From: CAKZQX01 sp034437035
GTDB taxonomy: Bacteria > Chloroflexota > Chloroflexia > Chloroflexales > Chloroflexaceae
DNA length: 64,000 bases
Assembly (NCBI GenBank): GCA_034437035.1
Contig: DAOTUI010000310.1
Coordinates: forward strand, 21,545 to 85,544
Reading direction: 5' to 3'
Part shown: in pieces, positions 18,336 through 26,120 of the stretch
Layout of the letters: every line of letters begins with the position of its first letter
How positions within the stretch are numbered: position 1 is the first letter of the stretch
Notes under the pieces: generated by a model
What the model saw: only the letters and a program-made list of their open reading frames with translations
Database searches by the model: none
What the model was told of the DNA's origin: nothing
Made by a program: the position numbers and the translations under genes

Positions 18336-18602
18336 ATGGCTCAACGTATGCGCTTCAGCCCCCGCGATGAGTGCTATCTCAACGCTACGCGCTTTGAGGT
18401 CTATATTGCGGCTGGGCTGGTGTTTGTCATCGGATTTACACTTGTCTTTATGCTGAGTGTTATGGCCCACGCGGAGGTCTGGATCTGGCCGGGCTCGCTC
18501 ATCCCGGTCGGGGCGGCTTTCTACATCTTCCGCATTCTGAAGCGCCGCGAGTATGCCGAGAAGTTGCGCGAACTCGAGGCCGACTATAGCAAGGGCGACT
18601 AA
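18336..18602 (+). CDS. Small two-helix membrane protein
   Basis: The product is 88 aa: a short basic start, two membrane helices (about 20-45 and 48-65) and a charged C-terminal helix (LKRREYAEKLRELEAD). AAGGAG lies seven bases before the ATG at 18336. A strong terminator at 18641 ends the transcript, so it appears to be a monocistronic unit. No family is recognised. Confidence 0.65.
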   Translation: MAQRMRFSPRDECYLNATRFEVYIAAGLVFVIGFTLVFMLSVMAHAEVWIWPGSLIPVGAAFYIFRILKRREYAEKLRELEADYSKGD

Positions 18603-18640
18603 CACAGGCAGGCACAAGCGATACGGATGATACCACGAAG

Positions 18641-18666
18641 ATCCCAGGTCTGCACCTGGGATTTTT
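18641..18666 (+). terminator. Rho-independent terminator
   Basis: A perfect 9-bp stem ATCCCAGGT/ACCTGGGAT with a CTGC loop is followed by TTTTT. It lies 38 bp after the small membrane-protein gene. Confidence 0.85.
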
Positions 18667-18786
18667 GCATGCCACCGACATCAGCGTTTTGGAGTCGGCA
18701 GCGATGCTGACGCCGGCGGTTGCAAAATTGGGCATCTCCGGCTACACTTGGCGCGATCAGGCTACAGGTGGAAGTGGGAGACATTT

Positions 18787-19239
18787 ATGGCGCGGGTGAC
18801 ACTGGAATTGCCGGAGCGCTTTATCTTTACGACAGAGCTTCCGGTCTACATCAACTTTATCAATTATGGCGGGCATATGGGAAACGATGCCGTACTCACG
18901 CTGATCCATGAGGCCCGGGTACGGTTTCTGTGTATGTATGGCTATACCGAACTCGATATCGAGGGGCGTGGTATTGTCCTATCTGATGCGGTGATTGTTT
19001 ACAAATCGGAGGGGTTCCCCGGTGATACTCTGGTCGTAGAGATTGCCCTGACGGACTTTGTTTCCTACGGATGCGATATCTGCTACCGTTTGACGAACAA
19101 GGTCACGGGCAAAGAGGTTGCCCGCGCTAAAACCGGCATTGTCTTTTTTAACTATCAGGCACGCTGCCCGACGCGGATTCCGGAGGGCTTTCGCCAACGC
19201 TTTGCCGACAGTGAGGATGGGACGGCACGGGAGGCGTGA
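18787..19239 (+). CDS. Acyl-CoA thioesterase, hot-dog fold (YbgC/4HBT-like)
   Basis: The 150-aa product fits a single hot-dog domain. FINYGGHMGNDAVLTLIHEAR corresponds to the YxDxxG(H)VN region and first long helix of 4-hydroxybenzoyl-CoA-type thioesterases, though the usual catalytic Asp appears as Asn or Gly here. A GDTLVVEIALTDF strand and a C-terminal GIVFFNY strand follow. GGGAG precedes the ATG at 18787. It probably hydrolyses acyl-CoA thioesters; the substrate is unknown and the active-site variation makes activity uncertain. Confidence 0.75.
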   Translation: MARVTLELPERFIFTTELPVYINFINYGGHMGNDAVLTLIHEARVRFLCMYGYTELDIEGRGIVLSDAVIVYKSEGFPGDTLVVEIALTDFVSYGCDICYRLTNKVTGKEVARAKTGIVFFNYQARCPTRIPEGFRQRFADSEDGTAREA

Positions 19240-19318
19240 AGCACAGCGGCGTGAACACATGAGCCCCGGCTTTTTGCAATGTCCGGCAGTGTCTGCCTGG
19301 CAACAGCAATATGGCCTG

Positions 19319-19864
19319 TTAAGCGAACACAACCTCAGAGGTCATGCTGGTTTGAAGTACAATGCCGAGCATCTGATGGTCTACCGCGCCCTGCCGGACC
19401 AGAAGATCGCCCAGACGAACCTGCATATTGCGCTGGCGTAGCCAGGTTTGCAACTCGAGTGCCGGGGCAAGTTGGGCCGGCGAGAGCACACCCCGCACGA
19501 TCAGATCTTCTCCCAGAAAGCGCTGCGATGCGCAAGTCTGGTCAAACAGCCGATCAATCATCTGGACCAGCAGCACCGCTACGAGTACCTGCGTATTCAC
19601 AAACCCTTTGCGCACCAGAATATCACCAAGTTTGCATCGCCTATGCTCCCGAGCTACCTGACGCTGTTCCGCCAGGGCTAACACCAGTTGCCAGGGAGTA
19701 ACATAGCCCAGATCAAGCAGATAGGAGCCGATCCGCCGGGACGTTTTTCCATTCGGTGTCAAAATCAAACTTTTAGCGACAGGTGGAGGATTATCGCGCA
19801 ACGCTTTGTTCAGCAGGTGCGCAACCTCTGCCCCTACTGTGGCCGGCACGTACAGGCGCGTCAT
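19319..19864 (-). CDS. Stand-alone GspE-N/MshEN-like repeat protein (possible c-di-GMP receptor)
   Basis: The 181-aa product contains two copies of the GspE N-terminal/MshEN pattern. The first, about residues 44-105, has RIGSYLLDLGYVTPWQL, ALAEQ and LGDILVRKGFV. The second, about 116-175, has FLGEDLIVRGVLSPAQL and RLGDLLVRQGAVD. In MshE-type ATPases this LG-x-x-L-x-x-x-G repeat binds c-di-GMP; here no ATPase follows. AAGGA precedes the ATG at 19864. A 113-bp MITE begins 29 bp upstream of the start codon, between the gene and any older promoter. Receptor function is inferred from the repeat pattern only. Confidence 0.7.
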   Translation of the reverse strand: MTRLYVPATVGAEVAHLLNKALRDNPPPVAKSLILTPNGKTSRRIGSYLLDLGYVTPWQLVLALAEQRQVAREHRRCKLGDILVRKGFVNTQVLVAVLLVQMIDRLFDQTCASQRFLGEDLIVRGVLSPAQLAPALELQTWLRQRNMQVRLGDLLVRQGAVDHQMLGIVLQTSMTSEVVFA

Positions 19865-19892
19865 GAAAGTTCCTTCCTAATTCTACTGCATA

Positions 19893-20005
19893 AGAGTCTA
19901 TGCACAATAAGCGGATGTGGCTTCCCAATGGGCTAAAAAGACAACCTTACCTGGTGGTGTTTAGCGCATTCTGATGCGGTTTCGTGCTTATTGTGCATAA
20001 GCTCT
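19893..20005 (+). mobile_element. 113-bp MITE, copy 1
   Basis: The terminal inverted repeats are AGAGTCTATGCACAATAAGC on the left and the reverse complement of AGAGCTTATGCACAATAAGC on the right (two mismatches in 20). It is flanked by ATA on both sides. It matches the element at 48214-48326 in reverse orientation at 111 of 113 bases. No coding capacity. Confidence 0.9.
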
Positions 20006-20491
20006 ATAGTAGGACGTGTGTCAGATGATTGCTATCATTGATCGTGAAAGAGCAAACGTGATTGCGCGAAAGCTCTGAAAATCTTAAAAGCTCGTAAAAT
20101 AATATACCACAATGCACAGTACCTGTCAATGGCTTGCACAGATTTACGCTGGTTCAACTTCTGTGCAAATGGAGTTACCCGGCCCGGGCTGATATAGATC
20201 TGTTTACGCCCTGCTTTTGCACACCCTACCCTGTGTAAATCATTCCGCAGCTTGTTACCCCAATATCCGGTTCTATTTGTCCGGTCCGGCAACAGGCGTC
20301 CGAGTCCTGTCAACCGGTATAGAGTCATTTTACTACACTCCCGCATATTTGCGAAGGAACTTCGCGTCAAAGAACAATCATAGCGGCGTTGTTCTTTATT
20401 TCAAGCCATGGATATACACTGATGGCAACAGACTGACATGCTTGCCCGGCAGCGCCCTGTCGCCTATGCCATATTCGTTTGTTGCCGGATG
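20006..20491. other. Non-coding stretch
   Basis: No gene is supported. A 9-bp inverted repeat AAAGAACAA/TTGTTCTTT (20369-20377 with 20389-20397) lies downstream of the J-like protein gene and might help end its transcript. Confidence 0.4.
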
Positions 20492-20926
20492 CTACCGGCG
20501 GCGCTCAATCCGATCAAGCGCAGCATTCCAGGCTTTCATCCGCTCCATATCACCGCCCGCATCCGGGTGATGCAACCGCGCCATGGCCTTCCGAATCACA
20601 TTCGCTTCGTCCTCAGTAATAGCACCTACCAGCGCCCCCAGATCAACCGGAGAGGGGGCATCCATTTCAACCCCGGCTTTCAGGGCCCGGTCGCGCCACA
20701 TATCCCGCTCAATGGTCAGCGCCGTATTCTCACGCATGGTTTCGGTCAACGTGACAACCATTTTGGCGTGGGCGCGCGCCGCTTCTTCGGCAGCAGTCTG
20801 GGCCTTCTTCAGTTGGCGCAACAACCCGCGATTCATCGTATGGGCCTCTTCCAACTCACGTACCAGCAACTCACGCTCACGCTCCGCAGGACTGTTGGTT
20901 GATGCCGGGTTATCTGATGATGTCAC
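20492..20926 (-). CDS. Coiled-coil protein with degenerate J-domain tail
   Basis: The 144-aa product begins with a Glu/Arg-rich coiled coil (about 14-85). It ends with a segment (about 103-144) that looks like the second half of a DnaJ J-domain: a basic helix IRKAMARL, then HHPDAGGD with the HPD motif at 120-122, then MKAWNAALDRIE. The first J helix is poorly conserved. HPD is the residue triplet that stimulates Hsp70, so this may be a small DnaK co-chaperone or targeting factor; that is inference. The GTG start at 20926 is well supported by GGAGGAG. Confidence 0.7.
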   Translation of the reverse strand: MTSSDNPASTNSPAERERELLVRELEEAHTMNRGLLRQLKKAQTAAEEAARAHAKMVVTLTETMRENTALTIERDMWRDRALKAGVEMDAPSPVDLGALVGAITEDEANVIRKAMARLHHPDAGGDMERMKAWNAALDRIERRR

Positions 20927-21397
20927 AAACTCCTCCTGTCTGTTTCAGCCAGGAACGGATCACGTTGCGTGTCCACTCAAGTTATCTCAGGAAACTATGT
21001 TATAGCATACTCCTCTCAGGGGACTTTTTGCAAGTGCTTCAGACCCAGGTTGCGAAAATGTTATAGTTTTGTCTACGCACATATCCGTCCGCTACCCAAA
21101 AATCAGGACAGATGCAGTCCGCTATGTGCGGGGGTCTTTCGGCTCCGGCAGGGTGAAACGCCTACAGCGTAGATCATGGCAGAAACGGCTGCCGGATAGC
21201 AGCCGTGGGGAAGCCGGGGAGCAACGGTGAGGAAGCAGGAGGTATCGCAGATGATGCAGAGTAAGTTGCAGATGCCCGTTGCACACATCTTGTATTCCAT
21301 TTGTTAGCATAAGTTTAGCAGTACCTGGGCCGGCCGCCATCGGCCGCAGGCGGGAAGCATGGTTCGGTCGTACGGCGGAGACAAACTAAGGGTTTTC
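20927..21397. other. Non-coding spacer between divergent genes
   Basis: No gene is supported. An extended -10 (TGCTATAAC) for the leftward J-like gene is visible at 20999-21007 on the minus strand. A fragment of the palindromic element (GGCTCCGGCAGGGTGAA) lies at 21141-21157. Confidence 0.4.
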
Positions 21398-21427
21398 TTG
21401 ATTACGACGGGCAAACAATGGTACAAT
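21398..21427 (+). promoter_or_regulatory. Promoter of gatA
   Basis: TTGATT (21398-21403) is followed after 18 bases by TACAAT (21422-21427), with TG one base before it (extended -10). The leader to the gatA ATG would be about 120 bases. Confidence 0.5.
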
Positions 21428-21555
21428 AGACTAGAGGACCGACCACTCCCTACCCGGCAATGAACGTAACATCCAGACCCACCCGGTAAACATCTGGTTT
21501 TATCCGGGCGCTGTCGTCCACTGCCACCAAGCTCAGTTGAAATGTAAAGGCTGCT

Positions 21556-23019
21556 ATGAGTGATCTACATACCCTGACAATTGCCGAAGCCCGCGCTGCG
21601 CTGGATGCCGGCGATATCTCCTCCGTTGCTTTGACGGAGGCATGCCTGGAACGGATCAACACGCTCGAACCGCAGTTGCAGGCATTTCTCACCGTTACCG
21701 CTGAACTGGCCCTGGAGCAGGCCCGCGCCGCCGATGCGCGCCGGGGAAGTGCTGGGGCAGCCGGATCTGCGCCGCTGCTGGGTATTCCCGTCGCAATAAA
21801 AGATCTGATCGCCACGAAGGGCATCCGCACCACCTGTGCCTCGCGCATCCTGGAAACCTTTGTGCCGCCCTACGATGCCACCGTTATCACCCGCCTGCGG
21901 CATGCCGGAGCGGTGTTGCTGGGTAAAACCAACTGTGATGAGTTCGGCATGGGATCGAGTAATGAGAACAGCGGCTATGCGCTCTGCCGTAACCCGTGGG
22001 ATCCGGCACGCGTCCCCGGCGGGAGTAGCGGCGGCAGCGCGGCGGCAATTGCGGCGGGTGAGGCGCTGGGTAGCCTGGGCACCGATACCGGCGGCAGTAT
22101 TCGCCAGCCGGCGGCGCTGTGCGGCATCTGCGGGATCAAGCCTACCTATGGACGGGTCAGCCGCTATGGATTGGTGGCGTATGGTTCATCGCTGGACCAG
22201 ATCGGCCCGATGGCGCGCACGGTCGCGGATGTGGCTCTGATGTTGCAGACAATCGCCGGGCCTGATCCGCTGGACGGCACCAGCACGCCCCAGGCGGTCC
22301 CCGACTACAGCGCAGCGCTGACGGGTGATATTCGCGGGCTACGGATCGGCGTCCCCCAGGAATACTTTGTCGAGGGGATGGATGCCGGTGTCGAGCAGAT
22401 CACGCGCGAAGCGATTGCGGCGCTCCGTGACCTGGGAGCCGAACTGGTTGATGTTTCGCTGCCGCATACGCGCTATGCCCTGCCGACCTACTACATTATC
22501 GCGCCCGCCGAGGCCGGCGCAAACCTGGCTCGCTACGATGGCATCCGCTATGGTCCGCGCGCCGCAGGGGGCGGCATGTGGGAACAGATCGAACAGACGC
22601 GGGGGCAGTGGTTTGGCCCGGAGGTCCGCCGCCGGATCATGCTGGGCACCTACACGCTCTCAGCCGGCTACTATGATGCCTACTACCGCCGCGCGCAGCA
22701 GGTACGCACGCTGATCCGCCGTGACTTTGAAGCCGCGTTTGCCAATGTCGATCTGCTGGTTACGCCTACCTCGCCCTCGGTGGCCTTCGCCATCGGCCAG
22801 AAGATCGATAATCCGCTGGCGATGTACCTGAGTGACGTGTTTACGCTGACGAGTAACCTGGCGGGCGTACCGGGGTTAGCGCTGCCCTGCGGTTTTAGCG
22901 AAGGGCTGCCGGTTGGTATGCAACTCCTGGGCAAATTCTTCGACGAGGCGACCCTGCTGCGGGTCGGCGATGCATACCAGCGTGTGACCAACTGGCACAC
23001 GCAGCAACCGATGCTGTGA
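21556..23019 (+). CDS. gatA: Aspartyl/glutamyl-tRNA(Asn/Gln) amidotransferase subunit A
   Basis: The 487-aa product is a full-length amidase-signature protein. The catalytic Ser-cisSer-Lys set is present: Lys82 in IPVAIKD, Ser157 in PGGSSGGS and Ser181 in GTDTGGSIRQP. NSGYALCRNPWDP and KPTYGRVSRYGLVAYGSSLDQIGP are typical of GatA rather than other amidases. With GatB and GatC it converts Glu-tRNA(Gln) or Asp-tRNA(Asn) to the amidated form, supplying ammonia from glutamine. gatB and gatC are not in the window, which is common when the subunits are dispersed. A small unknown gene follows 14 bases later. Confidence 0.95.
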   Translation: MSDLHTLTIAEARAALDAGDISSVALTEACLERINTLEPQLQAFLTVTAELALEQARAADARRGSAGAAGSAPLLGIPVAIKDLIATKGIRTTCASRILETFVPPYDATVITRLRHAGAVLLGKTNCDEFGMGSSNENSGYALCRNPWDPARVPGGSSGGSAAAIAAGEALGSLGTDTGGSIRQPAALCGICGIKPTYGRVSRYGLVAYGSSLDQIGPMARTVADVALMLQTIAGPDPLDGTSTPQAVPDYSAALTGDIRGLRIGVPQEYFVEGMDAGVEQITREAIAALRDLGAELVDVSLPHTRYALPTYYIIAPAEAGANLARYDGIRYGPRAAGGGMWEQIEQTRGQWFGPEVRRRIMLGTYTLSAGYYDAYYRRAQQVRTLIRRDFEAAFANVDLLVTPTSPSVAFAIGQKIDNPLAMYLSDVFTLTSNLAGVPGLALPCGFSEGLPVGMQLLGKFFDEATLLRVGDAYQRVTNWHTQQPML

Positions 23020-23033
23020 TAAAAGGACAAACT

Positions 23034-23456
23034 GTGGATCCTGTAGCCGCAGAACATCTGGTCGAACAACTCGCTACGCAGCGTACCCGTATCTGTGCGC
23101 GCGTGACAAGCCGGCTGCTGCTGGCCTTTCCCGAACTGGTACATACCCTCCGCGTGGAGGTGGCTACATCGGTTGAGGCGCGGCTCTCCACAGTTGCGTC
23201 CGAACGCATGTATGAACTGGTGCGGGCGATCCTGCTGTTTGGCTTGCCCACTCTGGCCGAGCAGGAGCTACGCTGGGCTGTTGGTGTGCTCCCCCGGAGC
23301 GGCGTTACGACTGAACACCAGGCGGCAATGATCCGCTGGTTTTTTGAAGAAACCCGCCAGATCGGGCTGGGGCAAGCGGAAATTGCCATAACACAGGAGT
23401 TGGAACAGTATATGCTGGAGATCCTGACGACGCTGACGCACACGCCCTCCGGTTGA
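23034..23456 (+). CDS. Unknown helical protein downstream of gatA
   Basis: The 140-aa product is mostly helical with no membrane segment. A central ERMYELVRAILLFGLPTLAEQELRWA segment and a C-terminal EETRQIGLGQAEIAITQEL stand out. I recognise no family. A GTG at 23016 overlaps the gatA stop, but the GTG at 23034 has AAAGGA six bases upstream and is preferred. The tight spacing suggests cotranscription with gatA, without implying a translation role. Confidence 0.65.
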   Translation: MDPVAAEHLVEQLATQRTRICARVTSRLLLAFPELVHTLRVEVATSVEARLSTVASERMYELVRAILLFGLPTLAEQELRWAVGVLPRSGVTTEHQAAMIRWFFEETRQIGLGQAEIAITQELEQYMLEILTTLTHTPSG

Positions 23457-23554
23457 GCCGGTTCCGCGCCGGCAGGGCGGAAGCGATCAAATGAATACCA
23501 TCTGCTGCAGTTGAACGCCCACTGCGTGAATCGGGTAAAAAAGACAGTCTATTT

Positions 23555-23580
23555 CATCCTGCCGGAGGCGAAATTTCCTG
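23555..23580. repeat. Nested palindromic element, right-middle-arm fragment
   Basis: CATCCTGCCGGAGGCGAAAT plus TTCCT matches the right middle arm of the full elements. No core hairpin is attached. Imperfect AGAACA...TGTTCT inverted sequences lie just beyond (23610-23702). Confidence 0.5.
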
Positions 23581-23735
23581 CCGGATCAATGTGCCCGTAA
23601 TGTATATAGCAAGAACAGACAAACACCGGACAAAGAACAAACCGATTGTTCGATAACAGAGCACTCGAGACGTTTTGTTCCGGGTTTCTTTGTTCTGTGT
23701 TCTCTAGTAGTTGATGAATATTCAGGAGATCATCT

Positions 23736-24143
23736 ATGCTCTCTGATAGTGAAATCCGCGATATGTTTACGCGCAAAGGCACGATTGCCGTTGTGGGGTT
23801 AAGCGACCGGTCCAACCGTGCCTCACACAGCGTGGCGCGCTTCCTGCAACGCGAGGGACACCGCATTATCCCGGTGAATCCCACGTTGCAAGGGCCGGTG
23901 CTGGGTGAACAACCCTACGCCCGCCTGCGCGATGTTGATGTTCCGGTGGATATCGTCGATATTTTTCGTCGCTCGGAGTATGTGCCCGAGATTGTCGAAG
24001 ATGCTATCGCCATTGGCGCGCAGGTTATCTGGATGCAACTGGGGATTATGCACGCGGAGGCGGCCGCACGCGCGGAAGCCGCCGGTCTGGATGTCGTGAT
24101 GAACCGCTGCACCGCGATTGAGTATGGACGGGTGATGCCATAA
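23736..24143 (+). CDS. CoA-binding domain protein (YccU-like)
   Basis: The 135-aa product is a single CoA_binding_2 Rossmann domain. It has IAVVGLSDRSNRASHSVARFL near the start, HRIIPVNP, then VDIVDIFRR and a late IWMQLGI segment. The family is related to the succinyl-CoA ligase alpha N-terminal domain and binds CoA or a similar nucleotide; no catalytic role is established. GGAG precedes the ATG. Two palindromic elements follow directly downstream. Confidence 0.9.
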   Translation: MLSDSEIRDMFTRKGTIAVVGLSDRSNRASHSVARFLQREGHRIIPVNPTLQGPVLGEQPYARLRDVDVPVDIVDIFRRSEYVPEIVEDAIAIGAQVIWMQLGIMHAEAAARAEAAGLDVVMNRCTAIEYGRVMP

Positions 24144-24160
24144 CCGGTCCTACCTGCGCA

Positions 24161-24365
24161 TTATCAACAGGAGTTACGCGGTGGTCTACGCCGACGCACC
24201 GATTCGCCTCCGGCCGGGCGGAATGAGACATCCTTTGTGCCAAAAATGTGGCGCTCCGAGCCACATTTTTGGCACAAAGAATAGAAAATGTACCATGCTG
24301 CCGCCGGCGAATCGGTCTTCCATCCGTCAAACGTCCAGTTTGAACACACACCGCGTAACGCGCAT
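24161..24365. repeat. Nested palindromic element, copy 2 (inverted orientation)
   Basis: The outer arms are CAACAGGAGTTACGCGGTG and CACCGCGTAACGCGC. The middle arms are TTCGCCTCCGGCCGGGCGG and TACCATGCTGCCGCCGGCGA. The core is a 19-bp stem (24234-24252 with 24260-24278) built on GTGCCAAAAATGTGGC, different in sequence from the other copies. The orientation is opposite to copy 3, which begins at once. Confidence 0.8.
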
Positions 24366-24585
24366 TATTAACACGAGTTATGCGGTGCCGCCAATTCCGG
24401 CCAGGTGTCAGACCTGAACGCCAGTTTCGCCTGCGGCAGCATGGTACTGTTTTACCTTTTGCACAAAAAATTGGCACTTTGTGCCAATTTTTTGTGCAAA
24501 AGCATGGAGTCTTCCGCCCGGCCGGAGGCGAAGCGGGGCGCTTATCCAGATGAACACCTGATCTGGAACCGACCGCGTAGGTCGT
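24366..24585. repeat. Nested palindromic element, copy 3
   Basis: The left outer arm is TTAACACGAGTTATGCGGTG and the right outer arm ACCGCGTAGGTCGTA. The middle arms are TTCGCCTGCGGCAGCATGG and CCCGGCCGGAGGCGAAG. The core is a perfect 22-bp stem (24456-24477 with 24481-24502) around a TTT loop. Confidence 0.8.
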
Positions 24586-24602
24586 ATCAGTTACAACCAA
24601 TT

Positions 24603-25040
24603 TAGGATTGCTATTTCACCAGATTTTATGAAAAGTTGACCATCCACGGCAGTAGCGTCCGTAGTGCCGGCTTTAAGCGGTTTCGGATCAGTACAACCAC
24701 CTGAAACCGGCGCTACGTGCCGCATACGCAGGAGCCATCCTGGTCTTCACCCGCATGCACAGCCGTATCTCCGTCTCTGCCCAGAGAGGCATTTCCGATA
24801 CTAGAACATACTGCGAACACGCAGAAGCCTGTCCCTGCCGGAAGAAACCGCCCCCGCAGCGAGTAGACCACCCCCTGATTGCCCATGTTACCACGCTGAG
24901 AATTGTGGGAGAAAAGCGTAGATCGGAATGACCCTCGCGGTTGATCCGTATGGCTTCAGAATGCCCTACATGTCCGTTTTAGTGCGACGATGATATACGC
25001 TGGAATATCCACCGGACATGGGTGGAATTTAACCCAAAGG
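24603..25040. repeat. Non-coding stretch with an imperfect inverted repeat
   Basis: GTAGTGCCGGCTTT (24659) and AAACCGGCGCTAC (ending near 24716) form an imperfect hairpin, with an inner CGGTTTC/GAAACCG pair. Nothing else is supported up to the promoter at 25043. Confidence 0.4.
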
Positions 25041-25042
25041 TG

Positions 25043-25051
25043 TGCTATACT
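25043..25051 (+). promoter_or_regulatory. Extended -10 promoter of the methyltransferase gene
   Basis: TGCTATACT is an extended -10 box; the -35 region is poor. Transcription would start near 25058, giving a leader of about 195 bases that contains the GACATAGTTTGT repeats. Confidence 0.35.
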
Positions 25052-25201
25052 CAACAGTGCATACTTTAGCGAAAAACGGTTCGTAGCACTTCCTGTTGTG
25101 TCAGGTTCCTTTTAACTTGTTTGCTATCCGTTATGTCTCGTCAGGTCTGTCCCGGTCTGTACAGGCAAAATCTGTTCATGGTCGCTTATACACCAGTTGC
25201 C

Positions 25202-25232
25202 GACATAGTTTGTGACATAGTTTGTGACATAG
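25202..25232 (+). repeat. 12-bp direct repeat ahead of the methyltransferase start
   Basis: GACATAGTTTGT occurs twice in tandem plus GACATAG, ending 20 bases before the ATG. It could be a regulator site or simple slippage. Confidence 0.7.
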
Positions 25233-25252
25233 GCGCGAGGAGCGTTCAACGT

Positions 25253-26086
25253 ATGGATATGGAAGACTTTGTTCATCCGGATGATATCGCTGATCTGGTA
25301 CCGGTTGACAAGCCGAATGCCGCCCGGATGTATGACTACTGTCTGGGGGGATTTCACTCCTTTGAGGTTGATCAGCAGGCTGCCGAGCAGATGCCGGCGT
25401 TTTATCCCGATGTGAAGCAGATTGCTCTGGCCAACCGGGCCTTTCTGCGGCGGTCAGTAGCGTGTATGCTAGAGCAGGGAATTGACCAGTTTCTGGATAT
25501 CGGATCAGGGCTACCAACTGTGGGGAATGTACATACGATGGCGCAGGAGGCTAACCCGGATGCACGGGTCGTCTACATTGATATCGACCCGGTAGCGGTA
25601 GAACATAGTAAAATCCTGCTCAAAGACAATCCGAATGCGCTGGCACTTCAGGCAGATGCGCACTACCCGGAAATCATCCTGAACAACCCGGATGTGCGAC
25701 AGTTGCTCGACTTTACCCGGCCAATCGGGGTGATGTTCATTGCTGTGCTCCAATTTATTACCGATGATGCAAAAGCCTATCATGCCGTAAGGATGGTCCG
25801 CGATGCGCTGGTATCGGGTAGTTATATAGCGATTGCGCATTACACGAATGCCCAGGAAAAAGTCCCTGCAAATATCATGACCAAATTTGAAGATATCTAT
25901 AATCGTGCTGCGCTGCCGATACGCGCACGGTCGCATCAAGAGATTGCAACCTTCTTTGCCGGTCTGGAACTGGTTGAGCCGGGACTGGTTTACGTTCCCC
26001 AATGGCGATCCCAGACATCCAAAGAAATCTTCCTGAATGAGCCGGAGCGGGCATGCAACTTTGCCGGGGTTGGACGTAAGCCGTGA
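25253..26086 (+). CDS. SAM-dependent methyltransferase of the DUF574 (Methyltransf_19) family
   Basis: The 277-aa product shows the family's N-terminal signature NAARMYDYCLGGFHSFEVD. Then come AFLRRSVACMLEQGIDQFLDIGSGLPTVGNVH (motif I, SAM binding), VVYIDIDPVAV and GVMFIAVLQFITDD. This family is common in actinomycetes and some Chloroflexota; its substrates are largely unknown. The ATG at 25253 has GAGGAG upstream. The frame is open to 25121, but that extension reads through the direct repeat and looks non-coding. The next gene, a sensor kinase, starts 34 bp later and is probably cotranscribed. Confidence 0.85.
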   Translation: MDMEDFVHPDDIADLVPVDKPNAARMYDYCLGGFHSFEVDQQAAEQMPAFYPDVKQIALANRAFLRRSVACMLEQGIDQFLDIGSGLPTVGNVHTMAQEANPDARVVYIDIDPVAVEHSKILLKDNPNALALQADAHYPEIILNNPDVRQLLDFTRPIGVMFIAVLQFITDDAKAYHAVRMVRDALVSGSYIAIAHYTNAQEKVPANIMTKFEDIYNRAALPIRARSHQEIATFFAGLELVEPGLVYVPQWRSQTSKEIFLNEPERACNFAGVGRKP

Positions 26087-26120
26087 GCATAAGTAGATAG
26101 TAGTAAGTATCAGGGTACCT

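Noticed and set aside
20035..20370. 111-aa minus-strand frame in the gap after the MITE
   Set aside because: No ribosome site, no recognisable motif and atypical composition; treated as non-coding.
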